A stretch of DNA of 64,000 bases from NCBI RefSeq assembly GCF_023509475.1, contig NZ_JAKSDZ010000017.1, positions 1 through 64,000 of the forward strand, written 5' to 3'. Made by a program: the position numbers and the translations under genes. The stretch comes from Aestuariirhabdus haliotis (GTDB taxonomy: Bacteria > Pseudomonadota > Gammaproteobacteria > Pseudomonadales > Aestuariirhabdaceae). Shown here piece by piece: positions 1 to 8,766 of this stretch; the stretch's first letter is position 1; every line of letters starts with the position of its first letter. Under the pieces are notes generated by a model, which saw only the letters and a program-made list of their open reading frames with translations, was not told the origin of the DNA and did not search any database.

Positions 1-207
1 TCGGATAGATCTCTGCGGATCCTAAAATGGTTTTTATCAAGGCGAAGCTCGCCGTTCATGTCGAGACCTGAACAAGGGCTTCAACACCGAGAAAAGCCAT
101 TTTTAGGCCCGCCCTACGGGACTTTCAGGCGAATCCAGAGTTCATCTGAATTAATCAGAGGTGCCTTAAACGGTTGAACGAAAATTCATGCAGGGAGGGT
201 CTAGCAA
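1..207. other. Intergenic stretch at window edge with an imperfect inverted repeat
   Basis: No convincing reading frame is present. Two related segments face each other: CCTAAAATGGTTTTT near 20-34 and AAAAGCCATTTTTAGG near 93-108. They are imperfect inverted repeats about 58 bases apart. They could be the arms of an RNA structure or a degenerate dispersed repeat. The left context is missing, so nothing more can be said. Confidence 0.3.
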
Positions 208-612
208 ATGAAACCAGCGTTAACCAAAGGTTTTTTTGCGCTTCTGGCGGAAGCCGAGAAAGTCGTAGAGAGCCTGACCGTCGAGCAGGTACAGCAAGCA
301 AGAAAAAATTCTGATGCGTTGCTGGTTGATCTGCGGGATATACGCGAAGTGCAGCGTGAAGGGAAGATTCCAGGTGCCTTTCATATGCCCAGAGGCATGA
401 TGGAGTTCTGGATCGATCCCGAAAGCCCTTACTTTAAAGGCATTTTCGCCGAGCACTCGCGCTGGATCTTCTATTGTAATAAGGGATGGCGTTCGGCGCT
501 CACAACCCATACGGCCATGCGAATGGGGGTGACCGAGATTGCCCACCTCGAAGGTGGTTTTAGCGCCTGGACTGAAGCGGGGGGTGAAATAGAATCCGTT
601 AGTAAACGCTAA
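208..612 (+). CDS. Rhodanese-like single-domain protein
   Basis: The 134-residue protein carries one rhodanese fold at about residues 25-128. The segment LLVDLRDIREVQREGKIPGA is the typical first half, and LEGGFSAWTEAGG is the typical end. The putative catalytic cysteine is Cys90 in FYCNKGWRSA, which replaces the usual CxxGxR loop and keeps the following Gly and Arg. Such proteins move sulfane sulfur or act as sulfur sensors, and the substrate cannot be told. There is no signal peptide, so it is probably cytoplasmic. A GGGAGGG-like ribosome site lies just ahead of the ATG. It stands upstream of a DUF302 protein on the same strand with a 70-base gap. Confidence 0.85.
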   Translation: MKPALTKGFFALLAEAEKVVESLTVEQVQQARKNSDALLVDLRDIREVQREGKIPGAFHMPRGMMEFWIDPESPYFKGIFAEHSRWIFYCNKGWRSALTTHTAMRMGVTEIAHLEGGFSAWTEAGGEIESVSKR

Positions 613-682
613 TCTTGCGCTGCCATGTTGGTGGCAGCTGGATGGCTCGATAACCTACAAAACCTGGAAAGGAAGACAAGCG

Positions 683-1156
683 ATGAAATGGATTACACGA
701 ATACTGGCAGGGCTCAGTGCGATGGCCATATTGGCAGGATTACCGATAGCTGCGGTGCAAGCGGATGATGGCCTTGTATGGGTACGCAGTGCTCATTCGG
801 TAGCGAACACCAGCGAACGCTTACAGGCCATGTTCAAGAAGAAAGGGGTAACTCTGTTCGCTCGGGTGGATCACGCCAAAGGTGCCATGTCGGTTGGTAA
901 TGACTTGGCCCCCACGGAGCTGTTGATTTTCGGTAATCCGAAGTTGGGGACGCCTTTAATGAAATGCCAACCCAGTGTTGCCATCGATCTGCCTCAGAAA
1001 ATGTTGATCAGCGAAGACAACAAAGGGCAGGTCTGGATCAGTTACAACGCGCCCGCGTATCTGGCCGAACGGCATCAAATGCAGGGCTGCGCTCCCGTGC
1101 TGAAAAAAATCGCTACGGTATTAGAGACCTTCGCAAGCAAAGCCGCAGCGCCTTAA
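683..1156 (+). CDS. Secreted DUF302 protein
   Basis: The protein has 157 residues. It starts with a clear signal peptide (positive start, hydrophobic core at about 6-24, AxA-like cleavage before DDGLVWVRS). The rest matches the DUF302 pattern: a Ser-containing N-terminal strand, the central TELLIFGNPKLGTPLM segment, and LPQKMLISEDNKGQVWISYN. DUF302 domains are small dimeric folds of unknown function, often periplasmic or attached to redox proteins. A good AGGAAG ribosome site precedes the ATG. It follows the rhodanese gene and converges on metR with a gap of only 13 bases. The family call is confident; the role is unknown. Confidence 0.85.
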   Translation: MKWITRILAGLSAMAILAGLPIAAVQADDGLVWVRSAHSVANTSERLQAMFKKKGVTLFARVDHAKGAMSVGNDLAPTELLIFGNPKLGTPLMKCQPSVAIDLPQKMLISEDNKGQVWISYNAPAYLAERHQMQGCAPVLKKIATVLETFASKAAAP

Positions 1157-1169
1157 GGGGCCTGCTGGT

Positions 1170-2087
1170 TTAGCGAACCTGTTCAATGCCGCTCAGGGTA
1201 TCGGCCGAGATATCCTTGGCGGTTAACAGGAAATCCTGCATAAAGGGCGTGTCCAGCTGATCTTCCCGCACTGCGGCAAACAGGGTGCCGGTGACACCAT
1301 TGGGCCCCAGCGGGCGCGCACTGACATAGCCTTTTTCCAGATATTCTGCCAAGGCCCAGTTGGGCAGGGCCGAGACTCCCCGGCCGCTGGCCACCAGTTG
1401 CATCATCATGACGGTTAACTCCGAGGTACGGACCGCCAGTGGCTCAATGCCTGCCGGGTCGAGAAAGCGATTAAATACATCGAGACGATTACGCTCGACC
1501 GGATAGCTAATCAGCACCTCCTGGCGCAGGTCTTCAGGCTCAATATGATTGCGTGCTGCCAGTGGATGCTGGTTGGCGACGGCTAATAGGCTTTCGTAGC
1601 GAAACAGAGGGATATAACTGACGCCGACCAGTTCTTCGGGGTCGGAGGTGACCACCAGGTCGAGATCGCCGCGCTGCAGGGCAGGTAAAGGAGCAAAATT
1701 GAATCCGCTGGCCAGATCCAGTTCGACATCGGGCCAATGGTTTCGAAATTCGTCGATAGTGGGCATCAACCATTGGTAGCAGCTGTGGCACTCGATGGCT
1801 AAATGCAGTCGACCTGCTTCGCCCCCCGCCAGACGCTCCAGGTCAAGCTCGGCACTGCGCACCATGGGCAATATATCGCTGGCCAGATTGAGCAGGCGTT
1901 GGCCACCGGTAGTAAAGCGCAGTGGTCGGGTTTTGCGAATAACCAGTGTGGTGCCTGCCCGACCTTCGAGATCTTTCAGTTGATGGGACAGCGCCGATTG
2001 AGTTAGCCCTATACGGGATGCGGCTTCGGCCATGCTGTCGCAATCGCGCAAGGCGATCAGTGTTTTCAGGTGACGCAGTTCGAGCAT
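1170..2087 (-). CDS. metR: LysR-type regulator of methionine biosynthesis, MetR
   Basis: This 305-residue LysR-type regulator has its winged helix-turn-helix at residues 1-60 (SMAEAASRIGLTQSALSHQL) and an effector domain at about 90-295. It closely follows E. coli MetR in segments such as AIECHSCYQWLMPTIDEF, ALQRGDLDLVVTSD and YPVERNRLDVFNRFL. MetR uses homocysteine as coeffector and controls met and glyA genes. No met gene is adjacent: the gene is divergent from glpK across an AT-rich gap and converges on the DUF302 gene. I assign MetR from sequence rather than from context. Confidence 0.88.
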   Translation of the reverse strand: MLELRHLKTLIALRDCDSMAEAASRIGLTQSALSHQLKDLEGRAGTTLVIRKTRPLRFTTGGQRLLNLASDILPMVRSAELDLERLAGGEAGRLHLAIECHSCYQWLMPTIDEFRNHWPDVELDLASGFNFAPLPALQRGDLDLVVTSDPEELVGVSYIPLFRYESLLAVANQHPLAARNHIEPEDLRQEVLISYPVERNRLDVFNRFLDPAGIEPLAVRTSELTVMMMQLVASGRGVSALPNWALAEYLEKGYVSARPLGPNGVTGTLFAAVREDQLDTPFMQDFLLTAKDISADTLSGIEQVR

Positions 2088-2283
2088 TATTAAAAAATCT
2101 CAATAAAATTAATATTGTTTGATTGGTATTCAATTTTACGGGCTCGTTCCCCAAGCGTCCAGCCTGATATGGATGGTGATAGCTGCGAAGCTTTATCGAG
2201 TGTTATGCTCCATCAATAGATCTCGGCTCGGTATCGGCGGCCGGAAAAAGTAACCAGGAAAGCAGGGAAGAAGGAACCGGATT

Positions 2284-3777
2284 ATGACCCAATACCTGAT
2301 GGCTATTGACCAGGGGACAACCAGCACACGCGCTATTATATTTAACACCAAGGGGGTCCCCCTTTGGCAGAGCCAGCAGGAGTTTAGCCAGATCTATCCG
2401 AATGATGGCTGGGTTGAGCATAATCCGCAAGAGATCTGGGAAAGCACCCTCGAGGTGTGTCGGCAGGTGTTGAAAAAGGGGCATCTGGAAGCGTCCGACG
2501 TGGCCGGAATTGGCATCACGAATCAGCGTGAAACGACCATTGTCTGGGAGCGTGAAAGTGGCCAGCCGATCTACAATGCAATCGTCTGGCAGGACCGGCG
2601 GACTGCAAAACAATGCGAATTATTAAAGCGGCAGGGGCATGAAGACAGGGTCGCTGAGAAAACCGGGTTATTACTCGATCCATACTTCTCGGCTACCAAG
2701 ACGGCCTGGATCCTGGATCACGTCGAGGGCGCCCGCGAACGCGCAGAACGCGGCGAGCTGATGTTTGGCACCGTGGACAGCTTCTTACTGTGGCGCCTGA
2801 CCGGTGGCCGAAGCCACAAGACCGATGCGACCAATGCGTCGCGTACCCTGATGTTCGATATCCACCGGCAGCAATGGGACCCGGAGTTGCTGGAATTGTT
2901 TCAGGTGCCTGCTGCCATGTTGCCCGAGGTGGAGGATTGCAGTGCCGATTTTGGGGCTACCGATAAAGCGCTGTTTGGCAGTGAAATTCCGATTGTTGCT
3001 ATCGCCGGTGATCAGCAAGCGGCGCTCGTAGGCCAAGCCTGTTTTCAGCCTGGTATGGCCAAGAGTACTTACGGTACCGGCTGCTTCCTGATTTTAAACA
3101 CCGGTGACAAGGCGGTGCGCTCCAATAATCGTCTGCTTACGACGGTGGGCTACCGCTTGAATGGTAAAGTCAGCTACGCTGTCGAGGGCAGTATTTTTGT
3201 GGCCGGTGCCGCTGTGCAGTGGTTGCGGGACGGCATTCGATTGATTCCCCACGCCAGCGTCACCGAAGCTCTGGCCAAGGAGGCCCGCGATTCCAGTGTC
3301 TATCTGGTGCCTGCCTTTACCGGGTTGGGAGCACCTTACTGGGACCCCAATGCGCGAGGTGCCATTATGGGCTTAACCCGCGATAGCGGCATTCCTGAAA
3401 TAGTGGCCGCCGGGCTTCAGTCCGTTTGTTACCAGACAAGGGATTTGATGCTGGCGATGCAAGCCGATGGCGCACAAAAGCCGGAAACCCTGAGGGTAGA
3501 CGGAGGCATGGTGGTCAATAACTGGCTGGTGCAATTTCTCGCCGATATGCTCGATGCCAGGGTCGAACGGCCCGAAGTTACCGAAACCACCGCCCTGGGA
3601 GTGGCCTACCTGGCAGGGTTGCAGCTGGGCATTTATGACTCTTTGGAGAGTATTAGCAAGCTTTGGTACGGTGATCGCAGTTTCGAGGTCAATATGGATG
3701 CGGAGCGTCGGGAATCACTCTATAAAGGCTGGCTCGATGCGGTTGCCCGGGTTAGCAGTGAGATTCCGGGCAAGTGA
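2284..3777 (+). CDS. glpK: Glycerol kinase
   Basis: The 497-residue product is a full-length FGGY-family kinase that converts glycerol and ATP to glycerol-3-phosphate. The N-terminal phosphate-binding loop [14 protein letters not shown] is at residues 8-21. Typical GlpK segments follow: [56 protein letters not shown] and [18 protein letters not shown]. The start has a GGAACC-like site and gives the standard N-terminus. No glpF, glpD or glpR is nearby, so this copy is separated from the rest of a glycerol regulon. It is divergent from metR and converges on an ABC ATPase gene. Confidence 0.97.
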   Translation: MTQYLMAIDQGTTSTRAIIFNTKGVPLWQSQQEFSQIYPNDGWVEHNPQEIWESTLEVCRQVLKKGHLEASDVAGIGITNQRETTIVWERESGQPIYNAIVWQDRRTAKQCELLKRQGHEDRVAEKTGLLLDPYFSATKTAWILDHVEGARERAERGELMFGTVDSFLLWRLTGGRSHKTDATNASRTLMFDIHRQQWDPELLELFQVPAAMLPEVEDCSADFGATDKALFGSEIPIVAIAGDQQAALVGQACFQPGMAKSTYGTGCFLILNTGDKAVRSNNRLLTTVGYRLNGKVSYAVEGSIFVAGAAVQWLRDGIRLIPHASVTEALAKEARDSSVYLVPAFTGLGAPYWDPNARGAIMGLTRDSGIPEIVAAGLQSVCYQTRDLMLAMQADGAQKPETLRVDGGMVVNNWLVQFLADMLDARVERPEVTETTALGVAYLAGLQLGIYDSLESISKLWYGDRSFEVNMDAERRESLYKGWLDAVARVSSEIPGK

Positions 3778-3784
3778 AGTGCGA

Positions 3785-3810
3785 GTGTCCAGTTGAACAA
3801 AACTGGACAC
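3785..3810. repeat. Perfect 10-bp hairpin between convergent genes
   Basis: GTGTCCAGTT and AACTGGACAC form a perfect stem around a 6-base loop, just after the glpK stop. There is no adjacent T-run, so it may stabilise the mRNA end or assist the terminator downstream rather than terminate alone. Confidence 0.5.
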
Positions 3811-3851
3811 AGGCTCGTCCATGATTGCTCCGGCATAAGCGGCCGGGGCAA

Positions 3852-3881
3852 CGGCAAACAGGGATCGGTGCCGGTTTTTTT
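3852..3881 (+). terminator. Probable rho-independent terminator of glpK
   Basis: A short CGGCA/TGCCG stem is followed directly by GTTTTTTT. The stem is weak, but the T-run and the position between convergent genes support a terminator. Confidence 0.5.
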
Positions 3882-3888
3882 GAGGCTA

Positions 3889-4971
3889 TCAGGCCTCGCG
3901 ATAGGTGCGGGAAAACTCCGGATTGCCATCGGTCGGAGTGGCAAACACCACCAGGTGATCCGCCTCCACGCGTACGCCCATCTCTTCACCGACGTCCAGA
4001 TCGAGGTGACTGGGGATCAGTGACTCAACCACACTGCCGGTGGGTAAGCGTAACTGGTATTGGGTGACGGCGCCCATAAAGGTTTTACGGATGACCGTTC
4101 CGAGGCAGCTACTGTTTTTGTCGGGGATAACATCGTCCGGGCGCAATAATACTTCCACGGGAGTGCCCTCGGGCCAGTTGAACACTCGGTTGCCGGCCAG
4201 CACTCCGAGTTCAGTCTGTATGCTGTCAGCCCGTTTCATCTGGCCGCGAATAAAGTGCCCCTGACCAATAAAATTGGCAACAAAAGGGGAGTTGGGCTCG
4301 TGATACAGCTCGTACGGAGTATCCCATTGCAGCAGGTTGCCCTCTTTGATGACACCGACCTTGTCAGAAAAGGCGAAGGCCTCTTCCTGGTCGTGGGTGA
4401 CCAGGATGGCACTGATTTTCTGCTCTTTGAGAATCTCACGTACCTCCTGGCTGAGCCGGCGACGCAGGTCGACATCCAGATTGGAAAAGGGCTCGTCGAG
4501 CAGCAATAAACGGGGCTCGGGTGCCATAGCGCGCGCCAGGGCCACTCGCTGTTGTTGTCCGCCGGAGAGTTCGTGGGGGTAGCGCCGGTCCAGACCTGAC
4601 AGGTTTACCAACTTCAGTAGACGTTTAACGGTCGCGCCTTTATTGCGCTGTTGCTTGATACCAAAGGCGATATTTTCGTAGATGGTCAGGTGAGGGAAGA
4701 GAGCATAGTCCTGAAACACCATGCCAATCTGGCGTTGTTCGGGTGGCAGCTGGTTATCTGCCGAGGAGAGCACTCGCCCATCCAGCCGAATTTCTCCTCC
4801 AAGCAGGGATTCAAAACCTGCGATTGCGCGAAGAGTGGTGGTTTTGCCGCACCCGCTGGGGCCTAGCAAGCTGCAGATATCACCGTCGTTGACGTGAAAA
4901 CTCAGGTCATTAACGATGATCTGATGTTCATAGGCCAGCTTAATCTGGCTGACCTCGAGAAGTAGATCCAT
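3889..4971 (-). CDS. FbpC-type ABC transporter ATPase (probable iron(III) import), orphan
   Basis: The 360-residue ATPase has Walker A GPSGCGKTT at 37-45, a Q-loop in MVFQDYALFPHLT, signature ELSGGQQQR at 134-142 and Walker B LLLLDEP at 155-161. A C-terminal TOBE-like regulatory region lies at about 235-350 (EVLLRPDDVIP). This architecture is that of FbpC, PotA and CysA ATPases, which energise binding-protein-dependent importers. FbpC (iron) fits best because a Fur-box-like palindrome sits about 75-95 bases upstream. No binding protein or permease gene is next to it, so its partners must be encoded elsewhere. Spermidine, molybdate or sulfate import are alternatives. Confidence 0.8.
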   Translation of the reverse strand: MDLLLEVSQIKLAYEHQIIVNDLSFHVNDGDICSLLGPSGCGKTTTLRAIAGFESLLGGEIRLDGRVLSSADNQLPPEQRQIGMVFQDYALFPHLTIYENIAFGIKQQRNKGATVKRLLKLVNLSGLDRRYPHELSGGQQQRVALARAMAPEPRLLLLDEPFSNLDVDLRRRLSQEVREILKEQKISAILVTHDQEEAFAFSDKVGVIKEGNLLQWDTPYELYHEPNSPFVANFIGQGHFIRGQMKRADSIQTELGVLAGNRVFNWPEGTPVEVLLRPDDVIPDKNSSCLGTVIRKTFMGAVTQYQLRLPTGSVVESLIPSHLDLDVGEEMGVRVEADHLVVFATPTDGNPEFSRTYREA

Positions 4972-5046
4972 GTAGGTCCCGGTTAGAATTCGCCTTTGGC
5001 GCGCAGGAAATATGAAGGGGTATTTTAAAGGCTGCGTCCATCACGA

Positions 5047-5067
5047 GCAATGAAACTCATTCGCAAT
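5047..5067 (-). promoter_or_regulatory. Putative Fur box upstream of the FbpC-type ATPase
   Basis: The core AATGAAACTCATT (5049-5061) is a perfect inverted repeat. It sits in GCAATGAAACTCATTCGCAA, which resembles Fur sites of the AATGAGAATNATT kind. It lies in the promoter region of the leftward ATPase gene. This is a motif match by eye only. Confidence 0.4.
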
Positions 5068-5120
5068 ACTGTCGTAGATCAACGGGAGTGAAAAATATGG
5101 ACGGGATTTATATTCAATTC

Positions 5121-5151
5121 ATAGATCATCAGCTTGATTGATAGATCATCA
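5121..5151. repeat. Two direct copies of ATAGATCATCA, 20 bp apart
   Basis: The 11-mer occurs at 5121-5131 and again at 5141-5151. The 20-base period equals about two helical turns, which would place the copies on one DNA face. It lies between the divergent ATPase and molybdopterin oxidoreductase genes, where an activator could bind. Confidence 0.45.
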
Positions 5152-5252
5152 TCCATCTGGTGAACGCGGTTGCGTGAGGACTGAGGCCGGCGCTAATCTG
5201 ATTCCATAATAATCATTGAGCACCATAACGAGTGCCCCGAGAGTAACCTGAT

Positions 5253-7340
5253 ATGTCGACCAGCGAACAAACCCATTACCGAGCCTGTCATCTGTGTGAA
5301 GCCATCTGCGGCCTGAAAATTGTCACTCAGGGAGATAAAGTGATCTCCATCAAGGGGGATGAAGATGATCCTCTGAGCCGCGGGCATATCTGCCCTAAAG
5401 CCGTAGCTTTGCAGGATTTGCACGAAGATCCCGACCGACTCAAGAAACCAATCAAGCGAGATGGTGATCAATGGCATGAGATCGAGTGGGAACAGGCCTT
5501 CAAAGAGGTGGCTGACGCGCTGTTTGCTGTGCAGGAGTCTTATGGCGCCGATGCGATAGCGACTTATCAGGGCAATCCCAACGCCCACAATATAGGTTCT
5601 ATTACCCACGCAAAGCAGGTGACCAAGCCGATTCGAACTCGAAATCGGTTTACCGCGACCTCGGTCGACCAGCTGCCCCACCATCTGAATTCCCTTTGGT
5701 TGTATGGGCACCAGTTTTTGTTGCCGGTGCCGGATATTGATCGTACCGATTACCTGTTGATGCTGGGTGGTAACCCTATGGCGTCAAACGGTTCCTTGAT
5801 GACAGTGCCCGATTTCCGCAAGCGTGTGAAAGCCCTTCAGGACCGAAAGGGACAATTGGTTGTCGTTGATCCCCGGCGTACCGAGACCGCTGAAATTGCC
5901 GATCAGCACCACTTTATTCGCCCCGAATCCGACGTTTTGTTGCTGCTGGCCATCCTGAATCGAATGTTAATGGCCGGGTATCGTGGCAAGGGGGAAATCG
6001 GCGAACGTTTGCAGGGCATTGAAACCGTAGCCGAGCGTATTAAAACCTTTACAGCAGCATCGGTCAGCAATCGCACCGGTATCGCTGCAGAAGACATAGA
6101 GGCGATGGCGAGCGCGCTGATGAAAGAGCGTTCACTCTGCTATGGCCGCATGGGGGTATCGACTCAACGATTTGGCGCACTCTGTCATTGGCTGATTAAC
6201 CTGATTAATCTGGTCGGCGGCAATATCGACCAGCCGGGCGGAATGATGTTCCCGGCCCCGGCGATTGATTTCACCGCTTTTGGCCCGGCAGGGCATTTCA
6301 ACAAGTGGCAGAGTCGTGTGCGCGGATTACCAGAATTTTCCGGTGAACTGCCGGCTTCGGCAATGGCAGAAGAGATGCTGGAGCCTGGCGAAGGCCAGAT
6401 CAAGGCGTTGATGACCATTGCGGGGAATCCGGTACTGTCGACGCCCAATGGTAAACAGATGGAAAAAGCCCTGGCAGGGCTCGATTTTATGGTCGCCATT
6501 GACCCCTACCTGAATGAAACCACCCGTTTTGCCAATATCATATTACCTCCGGCTTCTCCCTTGGTGCATGAACAGTACGATATGGTGTTTCACCATTTTG
6601 CCGTACGCGATACCCAGCGTTATAGCAAAGCAGTCTTCGCCAAAGAGGAGGGGACGCTGCTGGATTGGGAGCTCTTCAATGGGTTGGGGCAGGCTATTGT
6701 CGAGCGCATGGGAGACAGCTTCCAGCCGTTGCCATCACCGCGGCAGGTGGTGGATCGCGGTTTGTCGGTCGGTGGTTTGAGTGTTGATGAACTGCAGCAA
6801 GCACCCAGTGGTATCGATCGTGGGCCCATGCGCCCCAATCTGCTGCAACGTATAAAAACCGCCGATGGCCAGATCCATTGTGATGTAACCGAGTGCTTGC
6901 AGGACATCGATCGTGTTGAGGCCGCAGCGCAGACTCCGGTACAGGGCTTGCAACTTATTGGTCGCCGTCATGTACGCTGCAATAACTCCTGGATGCACAA
7001 CAGTCAGCGGCTGGTTAAAGGCAAGTCACGCACGGCGCTGTTGATGAACCCCGAGGATGCATCGAGCCATAGTCTGTCGGAGGGTGATAAAGCTGTGCTG
7101 AAATCCCGAGTTGGAGAAGCTCTTGTGACGGTATCCACTACTGACAGCCTGATGCCCGGGGTGGTCAGTTTGCCTCATGGATGGGGGCATCAGCGCCCCG
7201 GGGTTAAGCTTCGGGTAGCCTCTGAGCAGAGTGCCCCGAGTGCTAACGACCTCACCGATGAGTTGTGGCTGGATAGCTTGTCGGGCAACGCCGCCATCAA
7301 TGGAGTGCCGGTGACCGTAAAGGCGGTTACTCCTGACTGA
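5253..7340 (+). CDS. Molybdopterin-dependent oxidoreductase with N-terminal [4Fe-4S] domain
   Basis: The 695-residue protein belongs to the DMSO-reductase/formate-dehydrogenase superfamily. A [4Fe-4S] ligand set lies at Cys12, Cys15, Cys19 and Cys47. The molybdopterin domain follows (MLGGNPMASNGS, VVVDPRRTETAEIADQHHFI, MTIAGNPVLSTPNG), and a C-terminal dinucleotide-binding domain occupies about 590-690 (LIGRRHVRCNNSWMHN). There is no twin-arginine signal, so it should be cytoplasmic. The substrate cannot be told: no selenocysteine codon is seen, and no small subunit or electron-transfer partner is adjacent. A partial Fur-like sequence (CCATAATAATCATTGAG) lies 33-50 bases before the ATG. It is followed by grxD. 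Confidence 0.85.
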   Translation: MSTSEQTHYRACHLCEAICGLKIVTQGDKVISIKGDEDDPLSRGHICPKAVALQDLHEDPDRLKKPIKRDGDQWHEIEWEQAFKEVADALFAVQESYGADAIATYQGNPNAHNIGSITHAKQVTKPIRTRNRFTATSVDQLPHHLNSLWLYGHQFLLPVPDIDRTDYLLMLGGNPMASNGSLMTVPDFRKRVKALQDRKGQLVVVDPRRTETAEIADQHHFIRPESDVLLLLAILNRMLMAGYRGKGEIGERLQGIETVAERIKTFTAASVSNRTGIAAEDIEAMASALMKERSLCYGRMGVSTQRFGALCHWLINLINLVGGNIDQPGGMMFPAPAIDFTAFGPAGHFNKWQSRVRGLPEFSGELPASAMAEEMLEPGEGQIKALMTIAGNPVLSTPNGKQMEKALAGLDFMVAIDPYLNETTRFANIILPPASPLVHEQYDMVFHHFAVRDTQRYSKAVFAKEEGTLLDWELFNGLGQAIVERMGDSFQPLPSPRQVVDRGLSVGGLSVDELQQAPSGIDRGPMRPNLLQRIKTADGQIHCDVTECLQDIDRVEAAAQTPVQGLQLIGRRHVRCNNSWMHNSQRLVKGKSRTALLMNPEDASSHSLSEGDKAVLKSRVGEALVTVSTTDSLMPGVVSLPHGWGHQRPGVKLRVASEQSAPSANDLTDELWLDSLSGNAAINGVPVTVKAVTPD

Positions 7341-7455
7341 GGATATGGGGGACCAAAATGCAGGTATTTGTTGTAGAATGCGCGCAGGAGACGGTGAGGG
7401 CACTGTAAAGCAGACCAAGCCGCGGAATCGACGTTGATTACACAGAGGTAACCTG

Positions 7456-7797
7456 ATGGATATTATGGATCAGATCAAACAGCAGATTGAAAGCAACAAC
7501 GTACTGCTGTTTATGAAAGGCACCCCCAATATGCCCCAGTGCGGGTTTTCCTCGAAAGCTGCTCAGGTGGTGATGGCGTGCGGTGAGCGTTTCGCCTACG
7601 TCAATATTCTTGAGCAGCCTGAGATTCGTGCGAATTTGCCCAAGTATGCCAACTGGCCAACCTTTCCCCAGCTGTGGGTGGGTGGCGAGCTGGTAGGTGG
7701 TAGCGATATTTTGGTTGAAATGTATGAATCTGGCGAATTGCAAACCCTGATCAAGGAGTCTGCAGCGAAAGCGGATTCTGAATCTGACGCCGAATAA
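7456..7797 (+). CDS. grxD: Monothiol glutaredoxin (CGFS type)
   Basis: The 113-residue protein has the diagnostic CGFS active site at Cys29 (MPQCGFSSK). It also has the glutathione-binding TFPQLWVGGELVGGSDI loop. Grx4-type proteins bind a [2Fe-2S] cluster with glutathione and work with BolA proteins in Fe-S delivery and iron sensing. The ATG at 7456 follows a GAGGT ribosome site. The gene faces bfr across a strong hairpin. In Pseudomonas, as remembered, grxD, bfr and bfd are also neighbours, which supports a shared iron role. Confidence 0.95.
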   Translation: MDIMDQIKQQIESNNVLLFMKGTPNMPQCGFSSKAAQVVMACGERFAYVNILEQPEIRANLPKYANWPTFPQLWVGGELVGGSDILVEMYESGELQTLIKESAAKADSESDAE

Positions 7798-7815
7798 GCT
7801 CGGCTCCGGATCATG

Positions 7816-7860
7816 CCTTAAAGCACAAAGCCCGCAGATTGCGGGCTTTGTGCTTTAAGG
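7816..7860. terminator. Long perfect hairpin between grxD and bfr, bidirectional terminator
   Basis: Bases 7816-7835 and 7841-7860 are exact reverse complements, giving a 20-bp stem with a 5-base loop. The stem includes CAAAGCCCGC/GCGGGCTTTG, followed by T-containing tails on both strands. It lies between convergent genes and could end transcription from both sides. Confidence 0.75.
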
Positions 7861-7884
7861 GCTCGGCCTGTCCGAGAAAGGGCT

Positions 7885-8361
7885 TCAGGGTTGTGAGCTG
7901 GCAGACTGTAAATAGTTTTGCAGCCCCATTTTATCGATAAGATCCAGTTGGGTTTCCAGCCAGTCAATATGCTCTTCTTCGGAATCCAGAATCTTCTCCA
8001 GCAGTTCCCGGCTGACATAATCCCGAACACTTTCGCAGTAGGCGATCCCTTCGCGCAGGTCTGGCACGGCTCTCTTCATTTCAAGATCCAGATCGCTTTG
8101 TAGCATTTCAGGGGTGTTTTCACCGATGTTGAGCTTACCCAGATCTTGCAAGTTAGGCAGGCCTTCGAGAAACAGGATACGTTCGATCAGCCAGTCGGCG
8201 TGTTTCATTTCGTCGATGGATTCGTGGTATTCCTTTTCGGCCAGTTCGCTCAAGCCCCAGTCCTTGTACATCCGGGCGTGAAGAAAGTATTGGTTGATGG
8301 CAATCAACTCGTTGCCAAGACATTGGTTGAGGTGTTGGATGACCTTGCTGTCGCCCTTCAT
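7885..8361 (-). CDS. bfr: Bacterioferritin
   Basis: The 158-residue protein forms the 24-subunit, haem-containing iron-storage shell. Ferroxidase ligands are visible as Glu18, Glu51, His54, Glu94, Glu128 and His131, with haem ligand Met52 ([12 protein letters not shown]). The end [14 protein letters not shown] is nearly that of E. coli Bfr. The start at 8361 gives the normal [12 protein letters not shown] terminus and has a strong AGGAGG site 6 bases before it. A longer upstream start is therefore unlikely. It lies downstream of bfd in the same direction with a 129-base gap, and the two products work together in iron storage and release. Confidence 0.96.
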   Translation of the reverse strand: MKGDSKVIQHLNQCLGNELIAINQYFLHARMYKDWGLSELAEKEYHESIDEMKHADWLIERILFLEGLPNLQDLGKLNIGENTPEMLQSDLDLEMKRAVPDLREGIAYCESVRDYVSRELLEKILDSEEEHIDWLETQLDLIDKMGLQNYLQSASSQP

Positions 8362-8490
8362 GATGCGCCTCCTGCAGCCGCTATCGCACTGATCTATTGA
8401 TAACTCAGTATGGATCAAGCAAGTAGATTGGCAAGCCAGAGGCGGGCACTACCAGATCAGGCAGTGCTAATAGAGGTTATTCAGCCTGTG

Positions 8491-8694
8491 TTAAATGGCA
8501 GAATAATAATCGCAGCGCGATGCGCTGTTGTTGCTATCGGATTGGCGCAGAAGATCCCGAGTGACGCTGGCACATTTTCCGCATTGTGTGCCGACCCCCA
8601 GACTTTCGCGTAAATCACGCAGATTGCCGGCACCGGCATCAATCGATTGCTGTATTTGGCTGCTGGTGATTCCTTTGCAGAGGCAAACGTACAT
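8491..8694 (-). CDS. bfd: Bacterioferritin-associated ferredoxin
   Basis: This 67-residue [2Fe-2S] protein starts with MYVCLCKGIT. It carries the cluster ligands Cys4, Cys6, Cys38 and Cys41 in the CxC...CxxC pattern of Bfd. Bfd docks on bacterioferritin and passes electrons to the haem so that stored ferric iron is reduced and released. The chosen start (8694) gives the family N-terminus. A Fur-box-like sequence 53-72 bases upstream suggests induction under iron limitation, as in Pseudomonas. The C-terminus after residue 55 is Ser/Asn-rich and not conserved. Confidence 0.94.
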   Translation of the reverse strand: MYVCLCKGITSSQIQQSIDAGAGNLRDLRESLGVGTQCGKCASVTRDLLRQSDSNNSASRCDYYSAI

Positions 8695-8746
8695 AAAGGG
8701 CTCTCTTGTCGGAGTGGATATCAGAATGCGCAAATGATAAAGCAAA

Positions 8747-8766
8747 CAGGAATCATTATCAATTGT
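8747..8766 (-). promoter_or_regulatory. Putative Fur box upstream of bfd
   Basis: On the minus strand the sequence reads AATTGATAATGATTCCT. It contains TGATAATGATT, a good half of the Fur consensus. An additional ATGATAA lies at 8734-8740. The position just upstream of an iron-release gene fits Fur control. Motif match by eye only. Confidence 0.5.

Noticed and set aside
220-546. Minus-strand frame opposite the rhodanese gene
   Set aside because: It is fully antisense to a well-supported domain and has no similarity to any family.
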